A DNA stretch of 64,000 bases from Flavobacteriales bacterium UBA3477 (GTDB taxonomy: Bacteria > Bacteroidota > Bacteroidia > Flavobacteriales > Schleiferiaceae): positions 926 through 64,925 of the forward strand of contig DFQY01000029.1 in assembly GCA_002378005.1 (NCBI GenBank), given 5' to 3'. Below are positions 26,186 through 35,309 of this stretch, piece by piece (positions within the stretch are counted from its first letter, which is position 1; every line of letters starts with the position of its first letter). A program made the translations under genes and the position numbers. The notes beneath the pieces are model-generated. The model was not told where the DNA came from, did no database searches, and worked only from the letters and a program-made list of their open reading frames with translations.

Positions 26186-27142
26186 TTATTTACGGCCCAT
26201 CACTTTTTTAGAGGCCGCTTCAATAGCTGAGGCGTTTAGCCCATATTTCTCCATAAGTTGCGCTGGGGTGCCGCTTTCTCCAAAGCTATCATTGACCGCC
26301 ACGAACTCTTGTGGAGCAGGATGGTTGGTCGTCAATACCTGTGCAACACTCTCGCCCAAGCCACCATGACGGTTGTGCTCTTCAGCCGTAACCACACAAC
26401 CTGTTTTACCTACTGAAGATAGAATGGCTGCGGCGTCTAAAGGTTTGATGGTGTGCATATTGATGACTTCTGCACTGATGCCTTGTGCTTCCAGTGCCTC
26501 TGCAGCTTGTATTGCTTCCCAAACCAAATGACCTGTCGCAACGATAGTGACATCAGATCCTTCGGTCAATACGTCCGCTTTACCGATGGTGAATCCTTCG
26601 CCGTCTACTGGGGTGAAGTTAGCTACTGAAGGGCGTCCGAAACGCAAGTACACCGGTCCTTCGTGCGCCGAAATGGCTTTGGTAGCGGCCTTAGTTTGGT
26701 TATAATCACAAGGATTGATCACTACCATGTGGGGCAACATTTTCATCAAGCCGATATCTTCCAATATTTGGTGGGTGGCACCGTCTTCCCCAAGGGTAAG
26801 ACCTGCGTGCGAAGCACAGATTTTTACATTCTTACCTGAATAAGCGATGCTTTGACGGATTTGGTCGTACACACGGCCTGTCGAGAAGTTTGCGAAGGTT
26901 CCAGTGAACGGAATCTTTCCACCGATGGTCATTCCTGCGGCGATCCCCATCATATTGGCTTCGGCAATACCTACCTGGAAGAATCTTTCCGGATGCTCAT
27001 CTGCGAAGGCATTCATTTTCAAAGAACCGGTGAGGTCGGCACAAAGTGCCACCACATTTTCGTTCTCATTGCCCAATTCTTGCAATCCAGCTCCGAATCC
27101 CGAACGCGTGTCCTTGTTGCCTGTGTTGGTGTACTTTTTCAT
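26186..27142 (-). CDS. Transketolase, C-terminal subunit
   Basis: A 318-residue protein corresponding to the pyrimidine-binding and C-terminal domains of transketolase. TRSGFGAGLQELG, GIAEANMMGIAAGM (with the Glu that activates thiamine diphosphate) and SHAGLTLGEDGATHQILEDI are characteristic. It should pair with the N-terminal half encoded upstream in the same operon to transfer two-carbon units in the pentose phosphate pathway. It starts 2 nt after the stop of the VWA gene. Confidence 0.92.
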   Translation of the reverse strand: MKKYTNTGNKDTRSGFGAGLQELGNENENVVALCADLTGSLKMNAFADEHPERFFQVGIAEANMMGIAAGMTIGGKIPFTGTFANFSTGRVYDQIRQSIAYSGKNVKICASHAGLTLGEDGATHQILEDIGLMKMLPHMVVINPCDYNQTKAATKAISAHEGPVYLRFGRPSVANFTPVDGEGFTIGKADVLTEGSDVTIVATGHLVWEAIQAAEALEAQGISAEVINMHTIKPLDAAAILSSVGKTGCVVTAEEHNRHGGLGESVAQVLTTNHPAPQEFVAVNDSFGESGTPAQLMEKYGLNASAIEAASKKVMGRK

Positions 27143-27144
27143 TC

Positions 27145-28530
27145 TTAGTTGATTTTCACAATAGTTGAAGAGCCTGAGCTGACTCTAAATTCTTTCGTTT
27201 TGCTGTAGCCGGTTTCCTGGGCGAATTTGCTGCGGAACACGACGAGGTATTGACCAGGTTGAAGCTGGAACACCTGACGCTCGCTGCTTTCGCTGAGGTC
27301 TGTCACCCATTGATATCCGTCTTCGCGTTGCACGAAAATAGATCCATAACCACTGGTCCCTGTTTGCAGGGTCACCATTCCGGGTGGAGGTATGGCGATG
27401 GTGGTGGTCGCGCTGGCATCGATTTCAACGCCACTTTGGATGATGCGTGGAAGGGTTAGGATTTCCAAATCATAGGTACCGCTGATATAGCGCTGCGTCG
27501 TCCCAAATTCCTGTACGTGTAAGATTTCATTTTTGCCGTGTGGCTTGATAATGCAGGAAATGCTGGTGTTCTGACGAGTGTTTGAGCGCAAGTCGAGCTG
27601 ACCTTGTGGGGTAGAGGCACCAATATGGGTATGAGTGCCGGGATGGATGGTGATGCTGTCCACGCGAACGGGCGGTACAGTGTGCACCTCCATATCATAG
27701 ATTACAAGGGGATCAAGTACCAAGGTATCCGGCTGTCCTTTGTAATTTAAAGTATGTACAAAGCTTTTCTTCACCTTTTGAGAGGTGTGGTCGTAGAGGA
27801 TGATGGGCACATTCGTTTCTGTGGGTTTGCCGTTGATGTCCAGCAGATTGATTTGGGCCGTGGTGTTGTCCAAGGCCTGTGAAATGACCACTCCTAATAC
27901 ATTCTTAAAGGTGTTTTCATCGGTGGCATCAAAGTAGGTGCCAACACATTCGAAGCTCTCCTTGAAGTTTTCGTCCATACCTATACCGATGACAAAGGGT
28001 TTTAGGATGATGCCCTGCTTCTGCAGACGCTGGCTTACAATACAAGGATCGCCATCACAAGCTTCCACACCGTCGGTGATGAGGATGATAATGTTGCGGC
28101 AGTTGGCACAAGTCGGAAAATCATCAGCGGCTTTCATCAAGGAACCCGCAATGGGAGTGGTACCCATGGGGTTGATAGCGCGAAGTACCCGTTTGATTTT
28201 AAAAATGTTTCCGGTGCCGAAGGGGACTTCAAGTTTGGTATCAGAACAGTCTTGAGGCGGCACTGGCTTTTGGTGGCCATAGACACGAAGAGCTAATTGG
28301 AAATTTGCCTCACTCTGAATGCCTTGTAATGAATCCAGCATTTGGCCCATCAATCGTTGCGCCACCTGAATTTTTGTTCCACTTTCCCAACGGCCATACA
28401 TGCTCTGTGAGCCGTCGAATACGAATAGAATTCTGGTCAACGGTTCAGGCTCGGCTTCAGGCTTGGTTTGAGACCAAAGTTGAGCCGTGGCGCAAAAGAA
28501 GAATAGTATGGCGGCGAAGCGATGCAGCAT
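27145..28530 (-). CDS. VWA-domain protein encoded between transketolase halves
   Basis: A 461-residue exported protein. Signal peptide MLHRFAAILFFFCATAQLWS; VWA domain at about 31-225 with an intact MIDAS motif DGSQS at 39-43 and later TDGVEACDGD; then beta-rich repeats (about 230-460) that look like carboxypeptidase-regulatory or Ig-like modules. Its ATG follows directly on the stop of the transketolase N half, and its stop is 2 nt before the C half. Nothing links it biochemically to transketolase. Probable periplasmic or surface metal-dependent adhesion protein; function unknown. Confidence 0.8.
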   Translation of the reverse strand: MLHRFAAILFFFCATAQLWSQTKPEAEPEPLTRILFVFDGSQSMYGRWESGTKIQVAQRLMGQMLDSLQGIQSEANFQLALRVYGHQKPVPPQDCSDTKLEVPFGTGNIFKIKRVLRAINPMGTTPIAGSLMKAADDFPTCANCRNIIILITDGVEACDGDPCIVSQRLQKQGIILKPFVIGIGMDENFKESFECVGTYFDATDENTFKNVLGVVISQALDNTTAQINLLDINGKPTETNVPIILYDHTSQKVKKSFVHTLNYKGQPDTLVLDPLVIYDMEVHTVPPVRVDSITIHPGTHTHIGASTPQGQLDLRSNTRQNTSISCIIKPHGKNEILHVQEFGTTQRYISGTYDLEILTLPRIIQSGVEIDASATTTIAIPPPGMVTLQTGTSGYGSIFVQREDGYQWVTDLSESSERQVFQLQPGQYLVVFRSKFAQETGYSKTKEFRVSSGSSTIVKIN

Positions 28531-29376
28531 TTAGTAATCGCCTAATGTTTCGGCGTTTTGAGCAAGTGCACTGGCCAATTGTTCGTCGTTTGGCGCCACA
28601 CCGTGCCATTTATGGGTGCCCATCATGAAGTCTACTCCGTTGCCCATTTCTGTGTGCATCAGGATACAGATTGGTTTGCCCTGACCAGTCGCAGCCTTCG
28701 CTTCCGCCAAAGTGGCAAGAATGGCATTCAAATCATTGCCCTTTTCGATTGAAAGTACGTGCCATCCGAACGCTTCAAATTTTGCGTGCAAAGAACCCAT
28801 GGCCAATACCTCGTCGGTAGAACCGTCGATTTGTTTTTCGTTCACATCCACCGTACAAATCAGGTTATCTACTTTCTTAGCAGATGCATACATAGCCGCT
28901 TCCCAAATCTGTCCTTCTTGCAACTCACCGTCGCCGTGGAGGGTGTACACGATGCTATTGTCCTTGTTGAGTTTTTTCGCCTCGGCAGCACCGATAGCGA
29001 CACTCATCCCTTGCCCTAATGACCCCGAAGCAATGCGAATACCGGGTAGGTTATCATGCGTAGTAGGGTGTCCTTGAAGGCGAGTATTGATTTTTCTAAA
29101 GGTGGCCAATTCTTCCACGGGGAAGTATCCGGCACGAGCCAACACACTGTAGATCACTGGTGAAATGTGTCCGTTTGAAAGGAAGAATAGATCTTCACCC
29201 ACGCCGTCCATTGAAAAAGATTTGGCATTGTGGTTCATCTGTTCGAAGTACAGAGCAACGAGAAATTCTGTACATCCTAAGGAGCCTCCAGGGTGCCCAG
29301 AATTTACGGCGTGAACCATTCTTACGATATCTCTGCGGACTTGTGATACAACGGCTTGTAGGTCTTGTGCTGACAT
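28531..29376 (-). CDS. Transketolase, N-terminal (thiamine diphosphate-binding) subunit
   Basis: A 281-residue protein equal to the N-terminal domain of transketolase. RMVHAVNSGHPGGSLGCTEF, the ThDP motif GDGELQEGQIWEA and DVNEKQIDG are typical. I chose ATG 29376 (MSAQDLQ) rather than a longer upstream frame, which has no homology. A TATTTTTG box lies at 29403-29410 on the minus strand, without a good partner element. It heads the operon that also holds the VWA gene and the C-terminal half. Confidence 0.92.
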   Translation of the reverse strand: MSAQDLQAVVSQVRRDIVRMVHAVNSGHPGGSLGCTEFLVALYFEQMNHNAKSFSMDGVGEDLFFLSNGHISPVIYSVLARAGYFPVEELATFRKINTRLQGHPTTHDNLPGIRIASGSLGQGMSVAIGAAEAKKLNKDNSIVYTLHGDGELQEGQIWEAAMYASAKKVDNLICTVDVNEKQIDGSTDEVLAMGSLHAKFEAFGWHVLSIEKGNDLNAILATLAEAKAATGQGKPICILMHTEMGNGVDFMMGTHKWHGVAPNDEQLASALAQNAETLGDY

Positions 29377-29460
29377 GTGAAAAGTGTTATTTCTTATACG
29401 TTCAAAAATAAGGTATGTTGCCCGAGGGGTAATTTTTTTGAATGACCACATATACACACG

Positions 29461-29488
29461 TTGCTAACAAAGAATCGGACTATCTTTG
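29461..29488 (+). promoter_or_regulatory. Promoter of ychF
   Basis: TTG at 29461-29463, 17 nt, then TATCTTTG at 29481-29488, an exact Bacteroidota-type promoter 19 nt before the ychF ATG. The short leader also supports start 29508 over the longer frame. Confidence 0.75.
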
Positions 29489-29507
29489 CGCCCTTAATCC
29501 TCGAATT

Positions 29508-30599
29508 ATGAAATGTGGCATTGTCGGTTTACCAAACGTAGGTAAGAGCACTTTATTCAACTGTTTGTCTAGTGCAAAAGCGCAGGCGGCGAACTATCCG
29601 TTTTGTACCATCGAACCCAACGTGGGTCAGGTGACCGTGCCAGATGTGCGTTTGGAGCGCTTATCAGAATTGGTTAACCCGGAACGCGTGCAACCTGCCA
29701 ACGTAGAAATCGTCGATATCGCCGGTTTGGTTCGCGGTGCTTCGAAAGGGGAGGGATTAGGGAACCAATTCTTGGGGAACATCCGTGAAACAAATGCCAT
29801 TATCCATGTGCTTAGGTGTTTCGAGAATGACAACGTAACCCATGTTGACGGGAGTGTAAATCCTATCCGTGACAAGGAGACGATCGATACGGAATTACAG
29901 CTAAAAGACCTCGAAACGATCGAAAAACGACTCGAAAAAGCCAAAAAAATGTCCAAAAGTGGCCAAAAAGATGCAAAACTGAATGTGGAGTCTTTGGAGC
30001 GTTTGGTCAAATATGTGGAGGAGGGACGCAATGTTCGCGGCTTCGAAAGAAACGACCGTGAAACATTGTTGTTGAAAGAAATGCAACTTCTAACCGATAA
30101 GCCCGTCTTGTACTTGTGTAACGTGGACGAGAGCTCTGCAAAGACGGGAAATGCTCATGTCGAAGCAGTGCAAGCTATGGCAACGGAAGAGGGCGCGGGA
30201 TGTATTCATATTGCCGTGAGCACTGAATCTGATATCGCTGAACTAGAAACGTACGAGGAGAAGCAGATGTTCTTGGAGGAATTGGGCTTAGAAGATGCCG
30301 GTGTGAATCGCGTTATTCGCGCGGCCTATGAATTGCTCAATTTGCAGACCTATTTTACTGCTGGTGTGAAGGAAGTTCGCGCCTGGACCATCAAGAAAGG
30401 CATGACTGCGCCCCAGGCGGCAGGAGTTATTCACAGCGATTTCGAAAAAGGATTCATTCGTGCTGAGGTAATCAGCTATTCAGATTATGACCAATTAGGA
30501 AGCGAAAGTGCTGTAAAAGAGGCGGGTAAGATGCGCGTAGAAGGGAAGGAATACATCGTTCATGATGGCGACGTGATGCACTTCCGTTTCAATGTGTAA
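29508..30599 (+). CDS. ychF: Redox-regulated ribosome-associated GTPase/ATPase YchF
   Basis: A 363-residue YchF/OLA1 protein, exactly the usual length from ATG 29508. P-loop GLPNVGKSTLF is at 7-17; then the coiled-coil arm (about 125-205) and the C-terminal TGS domain (KKGMTAPQAAGVIHSDFEKG). YchF prefers ATP and affects translation and stress response. Read divergently from the transketolase operon. Confidence 0.96.
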   Translation: MKCGIVGLPNVGKSTLFNCLSSAKAQAANYPFCTIEPNVGQVTVPDVRLERLSELVNPERVQPANVEIVDIAGLVRGASKGEGLGNQFLGNIRETNAIIHVLRCFENDNVTHVDGSVNPIRDKETIDTELQLKDLETIEKRLEKAKKMSKSGQKDAKLNVESLERLVKYVEEGRNVRGFERNDRETLLLKEMQLLTDKPVLYLCNVDESSAKTGNAHVEAVQAMATEEGAGCIHIAVSTESDIAELETYEEKQMFLEELGLEDAGVNRVIRAAYELLNLQTYFTAGVKEVRAWTIKKGMTAPQAAGVIHSDFEKGFIRAEVISYSDYDQLGSESAVKEAGKMRVEGKEYIVHDGDVMHFRFNV

Positions 30600-30683
30600 A
30601 ACCTGTGCATAGATTCGGCTTGTACACCGCGTAAAATAGGGCACCTCTTGTTAAATTGGATTCTTTGAATTCCAAGAAATTTT

Positions 30684-32552
30684 ATGGCACAAGAGGCACA
30701 ATATACCGAGGATAATATCCGGTCGTTAGAGTGGGACGAGCACATCCGTCTACGCCCGGGGATGTACATTGGAAAATTGGGCGATGGAAAGAGTCCCGAT
30801 GATGGCATTTATATCCTGCTCAAAGAGGTTCTTGACAACTCCATCGACGAATTCGTCATGGGGGCTGGAAAGACCATCGAAGTAAAAATCCAAGACGGTC
30901 AGGTTATTGTGCGCGATTACGGTCGAGGGATTCCTCTCGGTAAGGTGGTGGACGTGGTGTCTAAAATCAACACTGGTGCTAAATACGACAGTAAGGCCTT
31001 CAAGAAATCTGTTGGTCTGAACGGGGTAGGTGCCAAAGCCGTGAATGCTTTGAGTACAGAGTTCACAGTACAAGCCTATCGCGACGGCAAAACCAAACGT
31101 GCCAAGTTTGAATACGGGAAGCTAACCGAAGATGATGCCATCGAGGAAAGCAGCCAGCGCAAGGGGACGAAAATAACCTTCCGCCCAGATGCTGATATTT
31201 TCCACAACTACCGCTTCATGATCGAGTACGTGGAGAAGATGATGTGGAATTACGCCTACCTCAATCCTGGACTAACCCTGTATTTGAACGGCGAGAAATT
31301 CTATTCCGAGAACGGGTTGAAAGACTTGCTCCAGGACAACTTGGATGGAAACACATTGCATGATATCGTTCACTTGAAAGGGGAGGATATTGAGATTGCC
31401 TTTACACACAACGAGCGCATGCAAGGCGAGCAGTATTATAGCTTCGTGAACGGGCAGCACACTACCCAAGGGGGTACGCATCAAAATGCACTCCGCGAGG
31501 GAATAGTGAATGTGATTCGAGACTTCTACAACAAAAACTTTGATGCGGCGGATATTCGCGCTTGCGTCATTGCGGCCATTTCGATCAAGGTTATCGAACC
31601 GGTTTTTGAGTCGCAAACGAAAACAAAATTGGGCTCTTTGGAAATGGCCCCTGGTGAGATTCATGTGAGAACTTTTGTGGGGAATTTCCTAAAAGAACAT
31701 TTAGATAATTACCTGCACCGCAATCCGCAAGTTGCGGAAATCATTCTCAAGAAAATTCAGCGTGCGGAACGCGAGCGCAAGGATTTACAGGGCATCAGAA
31801 AATTGGCCCGAGAACGTGCTAAGAAAGCTTCGCTCCACAACAAGAAATTGCGCGACTGCCGCGCCCACTTGAATGATGCGAAGCCTGGAAAGGAAGACCG
31901 TCGCTTGGAGACCACCTTGTTCATTACCGAGGGTGATAGTGCATCCGGTTCGATTACCAAGAGCCGTGACGTGAATACGCAGGCCGTATTCTCTTTAAAA
32001 GGGAAGCCTTTGAACAGCTATGGGTTGAGCAAGAAAGTGGTGTATGAAAACGAAGAATTCAACTTGCTACAGGCGGCCTTGAACATTGAGGACGGGTTGG
32101 ATGATTTGAGATACAACAATGTGGTCATCGCTACAGATGCGGATGTGGACGGTATGCATATTCGATTGCTGCTCATCACATTCTTCTTGCAGTTCTTCCC
32201 AGAATTGGTCCGAGAAGGGCACCTGTATATTCTTCAAACGCCGCTGTTCCGTGTGAGAAACAAAAAGGAAACGCGCTACTGCTACACCCCGGAGGAGAAG
32301 AATACGGCTATTTCGGATTTAGGTCCGCGACCTGAGATTACGCGCTTTAAAGGATTGGGTGAAATTTCACCGGATGAGTTCAAATACTTCATCGGTGAGG
32401 ACATCCGCCTAGAGCCTGTGATGATTAGTAAAGATTATACTTCCGACGATTTGTTGGAATTCTACATGGGGAAAAATACCCCGAAACGCCAGGAGTTTAT
32501 CATTGACAATCTGCGCGTAGAGAAAAACCTGGAAGAGGAATTGCTGAACTGA
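30684..32552 (+). CDS. parE: Type IIA topoisomerase subunit B (topoisomerase IV ParE)
   Basis: A 622-residue subunit. GHKL ATPase motifs are seen as LLKEVLDNSIDEFVMGAG and VGLNGVGAKAVNAL; TOPRIM has EGDSASG near 416-422 and later the acidic DADVDG. The length, the lack of a GyrB-specific insertion, and an overlapping parC-like partner indicate topoisomerase IV, the decatenase. Its TGA shares one base with the next ATG (TGATG). Confidence 0.9.
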   Translation: MAQEAQYTEDNIRSLEWDEHIRLRPGMYIGKLGDGKSPDDGIYILLKEVLDNSIDEFVMGAGKTIEVKIQDGQVIVRDYGRGIPLGKVVDVVSKINTGAKYDSKAFKKSVGLNGVGAKAVNALSTEFTVQAYRDGKTKRAKFEYGKLTEDDAIEESSQRKGTKITFRPDADIFHNYRFMIEYVEKMMWNYAYLNPGLTLYLNGEKFYSENGLKDLLQDNLDGNTLHDIVHLKGEDIEIAFTHNERMQGEQYYSFVNGQHTTQGGTHQNALREGIVNVIRDFYNKNFDAADIRACVIAAISIKVIEPVFESQTKTKLGSLEMAPGEIHVRTFVGNFLKEHLDNYLHRNPQVAEIILKKIQRAERERKDLQGIRKLARERAKKASLHNKKLRDCRAHLNDAKPGKEDRRLETTLFITEGDSASGSITKSRDVNTQAVFSLKGKPLNSYGLSKKVVYENEEFNLLQAALNIEDGLDDLRYNNVVIATDADVDGMHIRLLLITFFLQFFPELVREGHLYILQTPLFRVRNKKETRYCYTPEEKNTAISDLGPRPEITRFKGLGEISPDEFKYFIGEDIRLEPVMISKDYTSDDLLEFYMGKNTPKRQEFIIDNLRVEKNLEEELLN

Positions 32553-35308
32553 TGAGTGACGACATTCAAAGCCCCGAAGATTTTGATCCTGAATTGACCC
32601 CAGATGCTGCCCAAGAAGAGGAGGGCACTCGTATTACTAGGGTTAGTGGGATGTATGAAGATTATTTTCTTGATTACGCCTCCTATGTGATTTTGGAGCG
32701 CGCGGTTCCTGCCTTGAACGATGGTTTGAAGCCGGTGCAGCGTCGCTTGCTCCACGCCATGAAAGAGATGGACGACGGTCGCTTCCACAAAGTGGCCAAC
32801 ATTATCGGCCAGACCATGCGCTTCCACCCGCACGGGGATGCCTCTATTGGGGATGCCCTGGTGCAGATGGGGCAGAAGGACCTCTTGATCGACTGTCAAG
32901 GGAACTGGGGTAACATATTGACCGGTGATGGTGCGGCAGCACCTCGTTATATCGAGGCACGTTTGACCAAGTTTGCCCTTCATGTTGCATACAGCCCGAA
33001 AGTCACAGAATGGCAATTATCCTATGACGGTCGTGCGAACGAGCCGTTGTATTTGCCGATGAAGTTTCCTATGCTCCTTGCCATGGGGGTGGAAGGGATT
33101 GCCGTGGGTTTGAGTACGAAGATTTTGCCCCATAACTTCCTCGAGCTCATAGATGCTTCCATCAAGGTGTTGCAGGAGAAGAGCTTTAAACTCTATCCAG
33201 ATTTCCCCACAGGAGGTATTGCAGATTTCTCCAACTACAATGATGGGGAGCGCGGTTCTAGGGTCCGAGTACGCGCACGCATTTCACAACTCGATAAGAA
33301 TACCCTTGTCATCACGGAGATTCCGTACAGCGCGACGACGCAGAGTTTGATCGACAGTATTTTGAAGGCCAATGATAAGGGCAAGATCAAAATCAAAAAA
33401 ATCGAGGACAACACGGCAGAAAACGTGGAGATTTTGGTGCACTTGCCGCCAGGGATCAGTCCGGATAAGACCATCGATGCCTTGTACGCCTTCACCAATT
33501 GTGAGGTGAGCATTGCGCCTTTGGCATGTAGTATCTATGAGGATGCACCGCTTTTTGTCGGAGTTCGTGAGGTATTGAAGCGCAGTACCTTGGCGACGCG
33601 TGAGGTACTCAAGGCCGAGCTAGAAATCAGACTTTCTGAGCTGCAAGAGCAATGGCACTTCGCCTCACTAGAACGTATCTTCATTGAGAACAAGATCTAC
33701 CGCGATATTGAGGAGGCCGAGACTTGGGAACAAGTCATCGAGTTCATCCGCAAAGGACTTACGCCACACATGAAACACCTCATGCGAGAGGTTACGGATG
33801 AGGATATCGTGCGATTGACCGAAATCAAGATCAAGCGCATCTCTAAATTCGACAGCGACAAGGCCAATGATAAGATTCTTGAGCTCGAAGGCAAGATTGA
33901 CGCGGTGAAGCATGATTTAGGGCACTTGACAGAGTTTGCGATCAATTACTTCAAAGACCTTAAAGAGAAATTTGGAAAAGGCCGCGAGCGCAAAACTGAG
34001 ATTGCCGCCTTCGATAGCGTGGAAGCTGCTAAAGTGGTGATTCGCAACCAGAAGTTGTATGTGAACCGCGAGGAAGGTTTCGTAGGTTATGGTATGAAGC
34101 GCGACGAATACGTATGCGATTGTTCCGACATCGATGATATTATCGTCATTCGAAGTGATGGTAAATTCAGCGTAAGCAAGGTGAAGGACAAGGCCTTTTT
34201 TGGAAAAGATATCGAATATGTAGCGGTATGGAAGAAGGGTGACGATCGCACGGTATATAATGCCATATACTATGATGGAACCTCGAAAGTGAGCTATGTC
34301 AAGCGCTTTACCGTGACCAGTATAACTCGAGATCGCGAATACGACATTACACAGGGAAATAAGGGCTCAAAGCTGCTATACTTCACGGCAAACCCGAACG
34401 GGGAAGCCGAGGTAGTGACGGTGCTCTTGAGACAATTAGCCAAGCTTAAAAAACTCAAATTCGACCTTGACTTCTCTGAAATTGCCGTGAAGGGCCGTGG
34501 TTCTAAGGGAAATATTGCCACGAAATTCCCTGTCAAGCGCGTTGAGCTTAAAGAGCGCGGAGAGAGTACTCTTGAAGCACGCAAAGTCTGGTTCGACGAG
34601 ACAGTGCAGCGATTGAACAGCGATGGACGAGGCAGGTTAATCGGCTCCTTCAAAGGAGAGGACCGCATCCTTATCGCAGAGAAAAATGGTGCATTAAAGG
34701 TGATGGTACCGGAGCTGACCTTGCATTTCGATCCGGATATGATCTACTTGGAAAAATTGGAAGTGGATCGCCCGTTGAGTGCCGTGTATTTTGACGGTGA
34801 GAAGGGCCGCTACTTTGTTAAACGATTCCTTTGGGAAGGTGGAGATAAGGAAGAAAACATCATCACCGCACATCCGAAAAGTGAGTTGGTTTATCTGAGC
34901 AATGCATCCTTGCCGAGGATTGAGATGGTGTATCGAAAACAAAAAGGTGCCGAGAAAGATCCTGAGGAGGTATTGTTGAGCGAATTCATTTCGGTCAAAG
35001 GCGTTAAGGCAAAAGGAAACCAGCTGACTACCGATACCTTGAACAAGATTGTAGGCTTGGAGCCCCTAGATGAGCCAGAGGTGGCCGTAGAGGAGCTGCC
35101 GGATATCGCCCCTGCGGGACCTAGTGTCGAGGAACCAGAGGCAGAAGTTCAAGACGCTGCGCCTTCGATAGAGCAGCAGTTGTCCACTGCTGAGGTGGAG
35201 AAGAAAGCGGAATTAAAAGAATTAGTTCCTAAACCTGAACCTCCAAAGCAAAACAAGGGTTCTTATAGTGCAGACGATGAAGCGCCACAGATTACTTTAG
35301 ATTTTTAA
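32552..35308 (+). CDS. parC: Type IIA topoisomerase subunit A (topoisomerase IV ParC)
   Basis: A 918-residue subunit. Catalytic Tyr133 is in AAPRYIEARL, and the quinolone region HPHGDASIGDALVQM is present. The C-terminal DNA-wrapping beta-pinwheel has degenerate repeats, and a Glu/Pro-rich disordered tail (about 850-918) ends it. The pinwheel lacks a clear GyrA box, in line with ParC. Translationally coupled to parE. The choice-of-anchor-B gene follows at 35310, one base after its stop. Confidence 0.9.
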   Translation: MSDDIQSPEDFDPELTPDAAQEEEGTRITRVSGMYEDYFLDYASYVILERAVPALNDGLKPVQRRLLHAMKEMDDGRFHKVANIIGQTMRFHPHGDASIGDALVQMGQKDLLIDCQGNWGNILTGDGAAAPRYIEARLTKFALHVAYSPKVTEWQLSYDGRANEPLYLPMKFPMLLAMGVEGIAVGLSTKILPHNFLELIDASIKVLQEKSFKLYPDFPTGGIADFSNYNDGERGSRVRVRARISQLDKNTLVITEIPYSATTQSLIDSILKANDKGKIKIKKIEDNTAENVEILVHLPPGISPDKTIDALYAFTNCEVSIAPLACSIYEDAPLFVGVREVLKRSTLATREVLKAELEIRLSELQEQWHFASLERIFIENKIYRDIEEAETWEQVIEFIRKGLTPHMKHLMREVTDEDIVRLTEIKIKRISKFDSDKANDKILELEGKIDAVKHDLGHLTEFAINYFKDLKEKFGKGRERKTEIAAFDSVEAAKVVIRNQKLYVNREEGFVGYGMKRDEYVCDCSDIDDIIVIRSDGKFSVSKVKDKAFFGKDIEYVAVWKKGDDRTVYNAIYYDGTSKVSYVKRFTVTSITRDREYDITQGNKGSKLLYFTANPNGEAEVVTVLLRQLAKLKKLKFDLDFSEIAVKGRGSKGNIATKFPVKRVELKERGESTLEARKVWFDETVQRLNSDGRGRLIGSFKGEDRILIAEKNGALKVMVPELTLHFDPDMIYLEKLEVDRPLSAVYFDGEKGRYFVKRFLWEGGDKEENIITAHPKSELVYLSNASLPRIEMVYRKQKGAEKDPEEVLLSEFISVKGVKAKGNQLTTDTLNKIVGLEPLDEPEVAVEELPDIAPAGPSVEEPEAEVQDAAPSIEQQLSTAEVEKKAELKELVPKPEPPKQNKGSYSADDEAPQITLDF

Positions 35309-35309
35309 C

